From the NCBI GenBank assembly GCA_034435035.1, contig DAOTXW010000082.1:1-64000 (forward strand): a stretch of 64,000 nucleotides of DNA, given 5' to 3'. Source of the DNA: JAHEME01 sp034435035. GTDB taxonomy: Bacteria > Chloroflexota > Anaerolineae > Aggregatilineales > UBA3940. Below are positions 15,828 through 24,206 of this stretch, piece after piece. The translations under genes and the position numbers were made by a program. Each line of letters starts with the position of its first letter. Within the stretch, counting starts at the first letter, position 1. Below the pieces are notes generated by a model. That model worked only from the letters and a program-made list of their open reading frames with translations. It was not told where the DNA came from and searched no databases.

Positions 15828-17240
15828 GTGAGAACTCTGTGGCCATCCAAAGCCGCCAACCTTGAGAAGCCTCGCCGCCTGTGGCTGGATCTGGGAGACC
15901 TGGGGGATCTGGTCGACCCGGCTGGTCCGCATGAGCAGTGGCAGGATCATGGGCTGGGCCTGCTCAGGACCATTCTGCATCAGAACGGCATTGAAACCGA
16001 CCTGCTTTCGACCAGGGCTTTCACCAACTGGAATGATGTCAAGAAGGCCCTGAAGGGCTACGACATGCTGATGATGAACGTGCGCAGCTACACGTTCCCG
16101 GTTGCCTGCCGTTCTGCCCGACTCTTCAAAGAGGTGAATCCTGATGGGGTGGTGCTGACAGGTGGAATGCATGCCACCGTGGCGCTGGATGAGATGGAGG
16201 CCATCGCCGATTTTGACTACATCTGCCAGGGCCCTGGCGAGCAGGTGATCGTCGATCTGGCGAGAGACCCCTCAGCGTTCCCCCGGGTGATCCTGGGGGT
16301 AGGGACCAAATCCATGGCCGAATGGCCGATGATCGACCGGACTCTGTGGCCGCAACCCACTAGCAAAAAGCTGGCTCGCACCTTCAACTGGCCTCTGGAG
16401 CCTGAGTGCGGGTGGGGGCCTGGCCCCGTAGTTACCATCCTGACCAGCCGGGTCTGCCCATGGCAGTGTGTATTCTGCAACGAGTCATCGTACATCCCAA
16501 ATATGGGCCGTCGGCCAGTCGAGATGGTGATTGAAGAGCTGAATTACCTTGATGATACTTATGGTCCAATCGGCTCAGTGGTCATTCATGACTCGATGTT
16601 CTTCCAGAATCCATCCTGGCTAAAAGAATGGCTGGACAAGTATCCGCGTATGGCGCATAAGCCGTGGCCCTATTGGGCGGCCGGGCGCGCGGATACAGTT
16701 CGCCAGTGGCCGGAGCTGTTCGAGGCGCTGGTGCGAGAGACGAACTGGGATACCATCTCCATTGGGTTTGAGACAGGCAGCGACCGGATGCTGGCGCTGC
16801 TAAACAAGGAATGCACGGAGGAAGACAATAACTTCGCCATTGATCTCATCAACCGGCTGGGCGATGAGTTCGAGGCTCAGGGCCGCAAGCCACCTGTACT
16901 CTGGTCAAACATCATGCTGGGCATCCCTGGCGAAACACACGAGGACGCCTTCAAGACGATGCGGATGCTCAAGCGGATGAAGCGGGTCTTCCCATCCATC
17001 TCTTTCTATGCCCCATACCCTGGCTCTGCACTGGGCAATCAGCTGATCGCTGAAGGCAAGAGCCTGATGTCCAAGGAAAACTATCACCGCTACCCGGATG
17101 ATGAGAAGGTGCGTGGTGTGGATTACCAGTTCTACCGCGATCTGCTGGCTGGCAAATACGACAGCGAGATCAACCGCGGCCTGACGCAGGCAGAGCAGGA
17201 GCGTCAGACCGCAGGTATGGAATCCCTGACGAAGGCATAA
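15828..17240 (+). CDS. B12-binding-domain radical SAM protein
   Basis: This 470-aa protein has an N-terminal Rossmann-like region (about 20-150) of the cobalamin-binding type, including VVLTGGMHATVALDEM, followed by a radical SAM core. The cluster motif CPWQCVFC (CX3CX2C) lies near residue 208. Further core motifs include FETGSDRMLALLNK and IMLGIPGETHEDA. The classic DxHxxG B12 motif is not obvious, so base-off cobalamin binding is uncertain. It starts with GTG at 15828 after GGAGAAA. The substrate is unknown; two small genes follow closely. Confidence 0.85.
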   Translation: MRTLWPSKAANLEKPRRLWLDLGDLGDLVDPAGPHEQWQDHGLGLLRTILHQNGIETDLLSTRAFTNWNDVKKALKGYDMLMMNVRSYTFPVACRSARLFKEVNPDGVVLTGGMHATVALDEMEAIADFDYICQGPGEQVIVDLARDPSAFPRVILGVGTKSMAEWPMIDRTLWPQPTSKKLARTFNWPLEPECGWGPGPVVTILTSRVCPWQCVFCNESSYIPNMGRRPVEMVIEELNYLDDTYGPIGSVVIHDSMFFQNPSWLKEWLDKYPRMAHKPWPYWAAGRADTVRQWPELFEALVRETNWDTISIGFETGSDRMLALLNKECTEEDNNFAIDLINRLGDEFEAQGRKPPVLWSNIMLGIPGETHEDAFKTMRMLKRMKRVFPSISFYAPYPGSALGNQLIAEGKSLMSKENYHRYPDDEKVRGVDYQFYRDLLAGKYDSEINRGLTQAEQERQTAGMESLTKA

Positions 17241-17244
17241 GACG

Positions 17245-17451
17245 ATGAGCAGCTTCAGCAACCCGCACTATATGTATCTCTTCGAATTGAAGAATGGCCG
17301 GAAAAAGCTGGCCTACGGAGCTTCGCCGGAGAATGCGCTGGAGATCCTGCACATCCGGCTGACCGATGAAGAGATGGACCAAATCCTCCGAGACCGCTAC
17401 GTCAAGATCAGCCAGCGCGATATTCAGAAGTACATTCACGAGCTGGGCTGA
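17245..17451 (+). CDS. Small protein of unknown function after radical SAM gene
   Basis: This 68-aa charged soluble protein is not recognised. It begins two bases after the radical SAM stop codon, so it is almost certainly cotranscribed. It has an N-terminal beta-like stretch (YMYLFELKNGRKKLAYGASP) and then two likely helices with alternating charges (LTDEEMDQILRDRY and DIQKYIHELG). No leader-peptide cleavage motif or Cys/Ser/Thr core is present, so it is not an obvious modified peptide. It may be an accessory subunit. Confidence 0.65.
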   Translation: MSSFSNPHYMYLFELKNGRKKLAYGASPENALEILHIRLTDEEMDQILRDRYVKISQRDIQKYIHELG

Positions 17452-17512
17452 CTGAGCTGACAGGACAGGACGCACGGCACGCTCTGTGATCTGACCTTCC
17501 CACTACCTGCTT

Positions 17513-17812
17513 ATGCGTCTGACATCCGCCGAAAAAGACATCCTGCGCGCCCTCGCTGCAGGATGTATTCTGAAAGCCCACAGAGACATTGATGGGCATA
17601 AGTTTTACTACCTCCACCCTCATCAAGAAGGTGAGCCGCAGGCTCTCGAGTCCGGGCCCGTGCAGAAGCTGGTACGCCGCCGCCTGATCGACAGCAACAA
17701 GAAGTTCCCTGCCTCAACTTTCCTGCTGACTGAGCGCGGGCGCGCCGCCGCGGCGATGCTGGTTGGAGGAAGCATCGCCGCCCTGGGAGCCGAGCAGTTT
17801 GTCCGTGAGTGA
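17513..17812 (+). CDS. Small winged-helix-like protein of unknown function
   Basis: This 99-aa protein has helical segments followed by a strand-turn-strand stretch (STFLLTERGRAAA), which resembles the wing of small winged-helix proteins. The N-terminus (LTSAEKDILRALAAGCILKA) could be the first helices. It lies 61 bases after the 68-aa gene in the same direction and may belong to the radical SAM unit. The start has no clear ribosome site, so the boundary is uncertain. Confidence 0.55.
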   Translation: MRLTSAEKDILRALAAGCILKAHRDIDGHKFYYLHPHQEGEPQALESGPVQKLVRRRLIDSNKKFPASTFLLTERGRAAAAMLVGGSIAALGAEQFVRE

Positions 17813-17843
17813 TCCGGCAGAAAGTGGCCGCCGGCCAGCCTGA

Positions 17844-18155
17844 TCAGGTCAGGGCAACATACAGATCGTCGCCCTCAACTTTGACCTCGAACCAGGGGAC
17901 CGGGGTGACCGCAGGGAAACTGAGCACCCTGCCTGTGCGGATATCGAATCGCGCACCATGACGGGGGCACTCGATTTCAGTGCCTTCAAGGCTCCCCTCG
18001 GCAAGCGGCCCTCCGTCATGGGTACAGACATCCTCAATACAGTAAAACACCCCGTCTACGTTGAAGAGAGCCAGAAACAGATTATCCACCATCACAACGG
18101 TGCGCCCTCCGGGGGGAATCTCACTGGCCCGGGCTACCTTCCTGAAGTCTGTCAT
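17844..18155 (-). CDS. Rieske-type [2Fe-2S] ferredoxin
   Basis: This 103-aa soluble protein has both Rieske cluster motifs: CTHDGG near residue 44 and CPRHGARFD near residue 63, giving the two Cys and two His ligands. It resembles the small ferredoxins of dioxygenase systems and NirD-like proteins. It is the last gene of the suf operon, 36 bases after sufU, so it may donate electrons during cluster assembly. A similar ferredoxin is often found at the end of SUF operons in Gram-positive-like bacteria. Confidence 0.9.
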   Translation of the reverse strand: MTDFRKVARASEIPPGGRTVVMVDNLFLALFNVDGVFYCIEDVCTHDGGPLAEGSLEGTEIECPRHGARFDIRTGRVLSFPAVTPVPWFEVKVEGDDLYVALT

Positions 18156-18191
18156 CGGCCTGGAGTCTCCTGATCGTGGTGCAGCATCCTG

Positions 18192-18587
18192 TCAATCCTC
18201 ATCTTCGCCGGGCCAGGCATGCAAGCCATACGCGCCTGCCTTGAGCACCTTCAGGGAGAGCAGCGCGCATTTCAATCGCACTGGGCCAAGCTCGATGCCC
18301 AGCATTTCCAGCACGGTGTCCTTATCTACCGCGCGTATTTCATCCAGCGTCTTGCCCACCAGACTCTCATAAAGCATCGAAGCAGATGCCTGGCTGATCG
18401 CGCAGCCTTCACCTTCCCAACCAATGTCTATGACTCGCTGCTGATCATCCAGTTGAATAGTGAGATGCAGATGGTCTCCGCAGACCGGGTTGTCCTCAGC
18501 ATAGTCGATATCCGCCGGGCTGACGAGATGCTTCCGACGCGGGTTCCGGTAGTGGTCAAGGATCATCTCCCGATACAGATCGTCCAT
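18192..18587 (-). CDS. sufU: SUF scaffold/sulfur-transfer protein SufU (copy 1)
   Basis: This 131-aa protein receives sulfur from SufS and passes it on for cluster assembly. Its three conserved cysteines are visible: NPVCGD, EGCAISQA and RLKCALLSL. The Asp after the first Cys is the fourth zinc ligand in SufU. The ATG at 18587 lies ten bases after AGGGGG; a longer reading overlaps the sufS end. It follows sufS, the usual partner order. Confidence 0.92.
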   Translation of the reverse strand: MDDLYREMILDHYRNPRRKHLVSPADIDYAEDNPVCGDHLHLTIQLDDQQRVIDIGWEGEGCAISQASASMLYESLVGKTLDEIRAVDKDTVLEMLGIELGPVRLKCALLSLKVLKAGAYGLHAWPGEDED

Positions 18588-18622
18588 CTGACTGAACCCC
18601 CTGCTGATCAATGCGGCAGCGA

Positions 18623-19870
18623 TCATGCCCTGAAAGTGGTCTTCACCCGGTACAGCGCTTCGATCAGCCGATCAACCTCTTCGAAGGTGTTATAAAGATA
18701 GAAGCTGGCCCGCGCAGATGCCGGGACCTGGAACCGCTGGTGCAGCGGCATCGCGCAGTGATGGCCGGCCCGGACGGCTACGCCGGCATGGTTGAGGATT
18801 TCCGCGACATCATGGGCATGAATACCATCCAGCACCATCGCCGCGACTGCTCCCTTGAGCGTGGGGTCGGCAGGGCCCAGGACGCGAAGGCCAGGCATCT
18901 CTGCCAGGCGCTCCAGTGTGTAGGCCGTGATGGCTGCCTCATGCTGGTGGATGGCCTCCATGCCGATGGCGCTCAGATAATCAACCGCCGCACCCAGCCC
19001 GATTGCCTCCGCGATGCTGGGCGTGCCCGCCTCAAACTTCCACGGGATGTCGTTCCACTCCGCGCCGCTCAGTTCAACACGGCGGATCATGTCGCCGCCG
19101 CCAAGGAAAGGCGGCATGGCTTCGAGCAGCGCCCGCTTGCCGTGGAGTATGCCGATCCCGGTCGGCCCAACCATTTTATGGCCGGAGAAGGCAAAGAAAT
19201 CCGAGTCCAGCGCCTGAACATCTACAGCCAGATGCGGCAGGCTCTGGGCAGCATCGACCAGCACCAGCGCCCCCGCGCGGTGCGCCAGGCTGACGATCTC
19301 GTGTACCGGGTTGACAGTCCCCAGCACGTTGGAGACATGCATCACGGTTACCAACCTGACGCGCTCATCCAGCATCTGGCGGAAGGCTTCCATATCAAGC
19401 ATGCCTTCATCTGTAACCGGTACGAAGCGCAGCTCAAATCCCACCTGCCGAGCAAGCATCTGCCAGGGAACGATATTGGCATGATGCTCCATCTCGGTCG
19501 ACAGCACCACATCGCCGGGTTTTAGATTAGCGCGTCCCCAGGTCTGTGCCACCAGATTGATACTCTCGGTGGTGCCCCGTGTATAAATCACCTCCCGGCT
19601 GGAGGCGGCATTGATGAAGTGTGCGATGCGTTTGCGCGCCCCTTCATACGCTTCTGTCGCTAACTCGCTGAGATGATGGATACCGCGGTGAACATTAGCG
19701 TTGTAGCGGCGGTAATAGTCATCCATCGCGGCAATGACCGATACGGGCTTCTGGGAGGTTGCGGCATTGTCGAGGTACACCAACGGCACGCCCGGCCGAA
19801 CCTCCTGATTCAGGATCGGGAAGTCAGCGCGGATGCGCTGAATATCAAGAGGAGTCTCAAAGTTGCTCAT
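18623..19870 (-). CDS. sufS: Cysteine desulfurase SufS
   Basis: This 415-aa PLP enzyme takes sulfur from cysteine as a persulfide. The PLP lysine is K232 (SGHKMVGPTG) and the catalytic Cys is C372 in RAGHHCAMP, which fits group II desulfurases (SufS/CsdA) rather than IscS. The N-terminal YLDNAATSQKP is also typical. The ATG at 19870 follows GGAAGG at good spacing. A gap of about 210 bases separates it from the upstream membrane-protein gene, so it may also have its own promoter (TATACT on the minus strand near 19905). Confidence 0.96.
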   Translation of the reverse strand: MSNFETPLDIQRIRADFPILNQEVRPGVPLVYLDNAATSQKPVSVIAAMDDYYRRYNANVHRGIHHLSELATEAYEGARKRIAHFINAASSREVIYTRGTTESINLVAQTWGRANLKPGDVVLSTEMEHHANIVPWQMLARQVGFELRFVPVTDEGMLDMEAFRQMLDERVRLVTVMHVSNVLGTVNPVHEIVSLAHRAGALVLVDAAQSLPHLAVDVQALDSDFFAFSGHKMVGPTGIGILHGKRALLEAMPPFLGGGDMIRRVELSGAEWNDIPWKFEAGTPSIAEAIGLGAAVDYLSAIGMEAIHQHEAAITAYTLERLAEMPGLRVLGPADPTLKGAVAAMVLDGIHAHDVAEILNHAGVAVRAGHHCAMPLHQRFQVPASARASFYLYNTFEEVDRLIEALYRVKTTFRA

Positions 19871-20081
19871 CGCTTTCCTTCCCGGCAATCACTTCTGGCT
19901 CGAGTATACCTGATTCGAACGCCGGCCGGCGACGCGCGCCACGCGCCAGCGGCAAATCACCTTCCAGTGCTCTTTGCCAGCATCCACTCCTGACCGATGG
20001 TGGCCTCACGAGCAAGCCCACGGCGCTATCATGAACCAGCGGAAGCCTTGCCGCCCTGCTGGCAGCAAGGCGATCTGGCGC

Positions 20082-22367
20082 TCAGATGCTGCTACCGGGC
20101 TGCCTTCTCCGCCGGGCGGCCGACCACCCAACCAGTACAAGCGCAGCCATGCTGATCGCCCCTCCGATCGGAAAGGTGAGAGGCCGGTAGATCCATTCCA
20201 CGGTGTGTTCTCCGGCCGGAACACAAACGGCGTGCACGGCCGTGTAAGCCGTTAGCGGCCGTGCAGCTTCCCCATCGATGGTAACCCGCCATCCGGGGTA
20301 GGCCGTCTCGGCCAGTACCAGCAGAGAAGGCACCGGGCTGATGACCGCAACACGCCAGTAGCCCGGCGCGCTCGCCACAACGCGTGAGCCACCCTGCACG
20401 GCAGCAGGTGCCGGGCCCGGCGTGCAGGGAGGTATATCGCTCAGGATCACTGTGGCAGCAGGGTCGAAGCCAGGCTCGTGTACGCGCGCCCTGGCAGCAT
20501 CAGCGTCTGGAATGACCTCAACCTCGTAGGCCAGCCGGGCAATCGAGAGCGGCCTTTCCCTGCGGTAAGCCCAGGCCGATGGGCTGCTGCCAACCAGCTC
20601 CAGCGAGTGATCACCTACGGCAAAAGCATCTAACGGCCCACCGGAGATCACATACGCGACCCCCAGAATATCATAGGCAGTGGAGCGTGGATCCGGCACG
20701 GACGCCATGAACGCCTGATTGGCTGCGACCTCCAGGGCATTGTAGCCAAACACGCTTTGCAGCCCGACCTCGCCAGCGCCGTTCTGTTCAAAGATTGACA
20801 CGCCCCAGGGAAGTACCCGGGAACCCGTCTCGCCGATAATGGCTGCTGCTTCCGTCCATAGCGCAGCCGGCGAATCTGGCTGCTGGCGCACCAGTTTGAA
20901 GCCAAAGCTCCACAGGTCGATCACCATGAGCGCGATCAGCCCACCCAACACGAAACGTTTCGATCGCGCGCCCTGCTCGGCCGCAGCCAGGCGCCCCAAC
21001 AATTCACCTCCCACAAACAGGAAGAGCGCCGCCATGGCCCAACCGCCAAGCTGATGCCAGAGTCGCCCGCCGGTGTCGCTGGGGTGCTGAAGCACGAAGA
21101 TCGCCCCGGCGGCAGCTAGCCCGGCTAAAGATGCCACGCCAGCGACGATCCCTGCCCGGCGCACCAGCTGACCTGCCTTATGGCCGCCACCGCCGGGCCG
21201 ATCCCATGAAGCGACCACTTCGCCGAGCAGAGCGCTCGCGGCCAGGACATACAGAAAGGCCGCCCGACCCGGCGCACGCGCCAGTTGAAAGGGGGGCAGC
21301 AGCCTGTACAGCAGACTGTACAGGAAGCCGTAGCCTCCCAGGGCAATAAGAATCCCCAAGCCGCTCAGCCCCACGTAGAGTCCCGTCAGAGGACTCGGCC
21401 TGCGCAGCCCGGCAATCAGCGCGAGCAGAGGGAGCACGCCGGCGTAGATTGTCAACTCCTCAAAGGCTGGTACGCTCCAGTAGCCCGCCCGGACCGGTTC
21501 TCCAAAGAACTCCGGGACAAGCAGGGTGATCAAATGGGCTGGAGGGAGAGAGAACTGGGTGGCGAATTCAAGGGACGGCGCGGCAGTACGCGACGAGGCG
21601 CGGACAAATTCGAGGAAGGGGAGCATCTGCACCGCACTCAGCGCCAGCCCAACTGCCACGGCGATGGCCGCCTGACGCAGGACAAGCATCGGCGCCCGGC
21701 CCGACCCGGCTGCCCGCGGCGTGGTGGCCGCCAGATACGTCACCATGGCGGCCCAGGCAATCCCCAGATAGATCAGGGACGGAGTATGCCCGGCCAGAAT
21801 GGCCAGCCCCAGCGGCAACCCTGCCAGCACGGCTGATCGCCCATCGCCGCGGCGCACGCTCCACACGCTGCCCAGAAGCAGCCACGGCGCCCAGGCATTG
21901 GTTGCCAGCAGGCCGATATGCCCTGCAAAGATGCGCGCCGCTGTGAAGCCGCTGAATGCATAGGCGACCGACGCCAGGGCTGCCCCATCCCAGCTCCTGC
22001 TCAGCGCACGTACGAGCAGCAGCATTCCCATACCAGCGATCCAGAGATGAAACACTACGTACAGGCTAATGCCAATCCGGGGCGGCAGGATCAGGGCTAT
22101 CCACGTGGGGGGATAGAAAAACGCCACCTGCGGGTTAGCGAGAAAAGGATACCCACCAAACTGATTGGGATCCCAGAGAGGAAGACGGCCTGTCAGCACT
22201 GACTCGCGAGCAGCGCTCCACCAGGGCAAGAACAATCCATGGACATCCAAACCCCCCAGTATCCTGCCGGGGGATGGGATCAAGGCCGGGCTCATGAACA
22301 GCAAAGCGAGCGCCGCCAGCAGGCCTCCCCACAGCACAGGTGGAGAAATGCGCGGTAACCTGCTCAC
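20082..22367 (-). CDS. YfhO-like polytopic membrane protein
   Basis: This 761-aa protein has about a dozen hydrophobic segments from residue 10 to about 560 and a C-terminal outer domain rich in beta strands. The family pattern is clear: GLFLPWWSAARESVLTGRLP and LWDPNQFGGYPFLANPQ early, and LLVLAETAYPGWRVTIDG near the end. YfhO-family proteins are linked to glycosylation of cell-wall polymers or lipids. The GTG start at 22367 overlaps the stop of the SufU-like gene as GTGA and follows GGGGGAG. Its position inside the suf operon is unusual. Confidence 0.85.
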   Translation of the reverse strand: MSRLPRISPPVLWGGLLAALALLFMSPALIPSPGRILGGLDVHGLFLPWWSAARESVLTGRLPLWDPNQFGGYPFLANPQVAFFYPPTWIALILPPRIGISLYVVFHLWIAGMGMLLLVRALSRSWDGAALASVAYAFSGFTAARIFAGHIGLLATNAWAPWLLLGSVWSVRRGDGRSAVLAGLPLGLAILAGHTPSLIYLGIAWAAMVTYLAATTPRAAGSGRAPMLVLRQAAIAVAVGLALSAVQMLPFLEFVRASSRTAAPSLEFATQFSLPPAHLITLLVPEFFGEPVRAGYWSVPAFEELTIYAGVLPLLALIAGLRRPSPLTGLYVGLSGLGILIALGGYGFLYSLLYRLLPPFQLARAPGRAAFLYVLAASALLGEVVASWDRPGGGGHKAGQLVRRAGIVAGVASLAGLAAAGAIFVLQHPSDTGGRLWHQLGGWAMAALFLFVGGELLGRLAAAEQGARSKRFVLGGLIALMVIDLWSFGFKLVRQQPDSPAALWTEAAAIIGETGSRVLPWGVSIFEQNGAGEVGLQSVFGYNALEVAANQAFMASVPDPRSTAYDILGVAYVISGGPLDAFAVGDHSLELVGSSPSAWAYRRERPLSIARLAYEVEVIPDADAARARVHEPGFDPAATVILSDIPPCTPGPAPAAVQGGSRVVASAPGYWRVAVISPVPSLLVLAETAYPGWRVTIDGEAARPLTAYTAVHAVCVPAGEHTVEWIYRPLTFPIGGAISMAALVLVGWSAARRRRQPGSSI

Positions 22368-22747
22368 GCTGCTCCCCCGCCCACCTGAGCCGCTACCCGC
22401 AGCGCGCGCTGTGCCAGCGTCACACAGTTGATCCGCTGGATCATTTCCTGCAACCCGAGGGCGGAAGCCAGCGCCGCCTCGTCCAGTGCCAGCACTGCGT
22501 CCAGCCGCTGACCCAGCGCCATTTCGGTGAAGAGCGACGCAGCTGCCTGGCTGATTGTACATCCTTGCCCTTCGAAACGGATAGCAGCTATGCAGCCATC
22601 CGCATCCAGCCGGGCAGTTATCTGCATCACATCCCCGCATCCGGAGTTGGTCTCACTTCCTGCCAGCGCAGGTAGCCCCAGACTGCCCCGATTCCGGGGA
22701 TGCTCGTAATGGTCAAGCAAGAGATCGATCGTGGTCTGGGAGACCAT
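22364..22747 (-). CDS. SufU-like scaffold protein (copy 2)
   Basis: This 127-aa paralog of SufU keeps the three cysteines (SGCGD, QGCTISQA, RINCVTLAQ) and the Asp after the first. It diverges strongly from copy 1 over the rest of its length and has a more hydrophobic Ala-rich C-terminus. It sits between sufD and the YfhO-like gene and overlaps the latter by four bases. It may be a second sulfur-transfer protein with different partners. Confidence 0.85.
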   Translation of the reverse strand: MVSQTTIDLLLDHYEHPRNRGSLGLPALAGSETNSGCGDVMQITARLDADGCIAAIRFEGQGCTISQAAASLFTEMALGQRLDAVLALDEAALASALGLQEMIQRINCVTLAQRALRVAAQVGGGAA

Positions 22748-22841
22748 GGCACCTGTCCAACCCTACCGGAAACGCGCAGACCCGGCCAGTATGATACCGC
22801 CGGGTCTGCCTGTATGCCTACTTCGCCGCGCACTCACTAAC

Positions 22842-24173
22842 TTATGCGAGTTTGGCCTCAATAGCCGCGCTCAGCCTCTCCCGGACTTCCTGGAACGGGA
22901 TGCGCTGCATTACCGGATCGAAGAAGCCCTGCACAATCAGCTTGATGGCTTCGACCCGCGGGATGCCGCGCGACATCAGGTAGAAGACCTCCGTTTCGTC
23001 CACCTTGCCAACCGTTGCAGCATGGGTGCATCGCACATCATCCGCCTTGATCTCTAGGCCCGGGATGCTGTCAGCCCGCGCCCTGCGGTCGAGGAGCAGG
23101 TTTCGATTCGCCTGGAAACCGTCCGTTTGCTGGGCGCCCGGGTCAACCACGATCATCCCCTGCCAGACACTGCGGCTGTTTTCGCGCAGCGCCCCTTTGA
23201 ACAGCAGATCGCTGGTTGTCCGCAGGGCGTGATGGTTCTGCTGGGTGTCCAGGTCGATGTGCTGGTGGCCGTGTGTGAAGTAAAGCCCCGACATACGGCC
23301 AAACGAATCATCGCCATCCAGATCAAGGGTCTGGAAGACCTTGGTCAAGCGCGTCCCCATCTCCCCGACCACCCAGTCTAGATGACCACTTTGGGCTACC
23401 CGCCCGCGCTGGTGTCCGAAGCGGTACGTATGCTCCCCCCAGTTCTGAAGCGAGACATATCGCAGGTGAGCATTCTTGCCTACCAGCAATTCGGTAGCGC
23501 CCAGATGCAGGGCCTGACCTTCCAACTGCGGCGAAGCACACTCGTGCAGATAGGTAGCCGTGGCCCCCTCCTCCAGCACAACCAGAATATGGGTGCCAGT
23601 CATTGTAGGAGCTGGCGCATATTCAACACTGTGCAGCGGCAGATCAGCCTCCACGCCCCGGGGCACATAGAGGAATACACCATGTGTCCACAGAGCGGCG
23701 CTGAGCGCCGCGATCTTGTCCTCATCGTGCGGCACCGCCTCGGTCATCAGGTAGCGGCGCAGCAGATCGGAATGTTCATGCACAGCAGTGCCGAGATCCG
23801 TGAAGATCACCCCTTTGCTGGCCAGAGCGTCGGATAGCTCAGCTCGAACCAGATAGCCATTGGAGAACACCAGCAGCCCGCCCTGTTTCTCGCCGATCAA
23901 GGGCGCATACAGCTCGGCAGGCACGTCATCCAATGAGCCGCCTTCGCCAGGCAGCTGCATCGCAGTTTCCCAGCTCAGGGAGCGGATATCCGTACGGCGC
24001 CAGGCTTCATCACTGGTGGTAGGTATCGGCAGCGCCTCGGCGGCCTGCCACGCCTCCAACCGTTTTTTACGCATCCATTCGGGTTCGCCCATCCGATCCG
24101 AAAGAGCCGCCACATCATCGCTGTCCAGGGGAATGGCAGCTTCCTTCAAGGCGTTTTGTCTTGCCACGAGCAT
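22842..24173 (-). CDS. sufD: Fe-S assembly scaffold subunit SufD
   Basis: This 443-aa protein forms the SufBC2D scaffold with SufB and SufC. It has the start GEPEWMRKKRLEAWQAAE, a right-handed beta-helix core and the C-terminal SufB/D signature (CTHAATVGKVDETEVFYLMSRG). The conserved His in this last segment is present. It follows sufB by 33 bases in the operon. Confidence 0.94.
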   Translation of the reverse strand: MLVARQNALKEAAIPLDSDDVAALSDRMGEPEWMRKKRLEAWQAAEALPIPTTSDEAWRRTDIRSLSWETAMQLPGEGGSLDDVPAELYAPLIGEKQGGLLVFSNGYLVRAELSDALASKGVIFTDLGTAVHEHSDLLRRYLMTEAVPHDEDKIAALSAALWTHGVFLYVPRGVEADLPLHSVEYAPAPTMTGTHILVVLEEGATATYLHECASPQLEGQALHLGATELLVGKNAHLRYVSLQNWGEHTYRFGHQRGRVAQSGHLDWVVGEMGTRLTKVFQTLDLDGDDSFGRMSGLYFTHGHQHIDLDTQQNHHALRTTSDLLFKGALRENSRSVWQGMIVVDPGAQQTDGFQANRNLLLDRRARADSIPGLEIKADDVRCTHAATVGKVDETEVFYLMSRGIPRVEAIKLIVQGFFDPVMQRIPFQEVRERLSAAIEAKLA

Positions 24174-24206
24174 TGCTCTCCATTTACCGATCGATAATCA
24201 GGGGGA

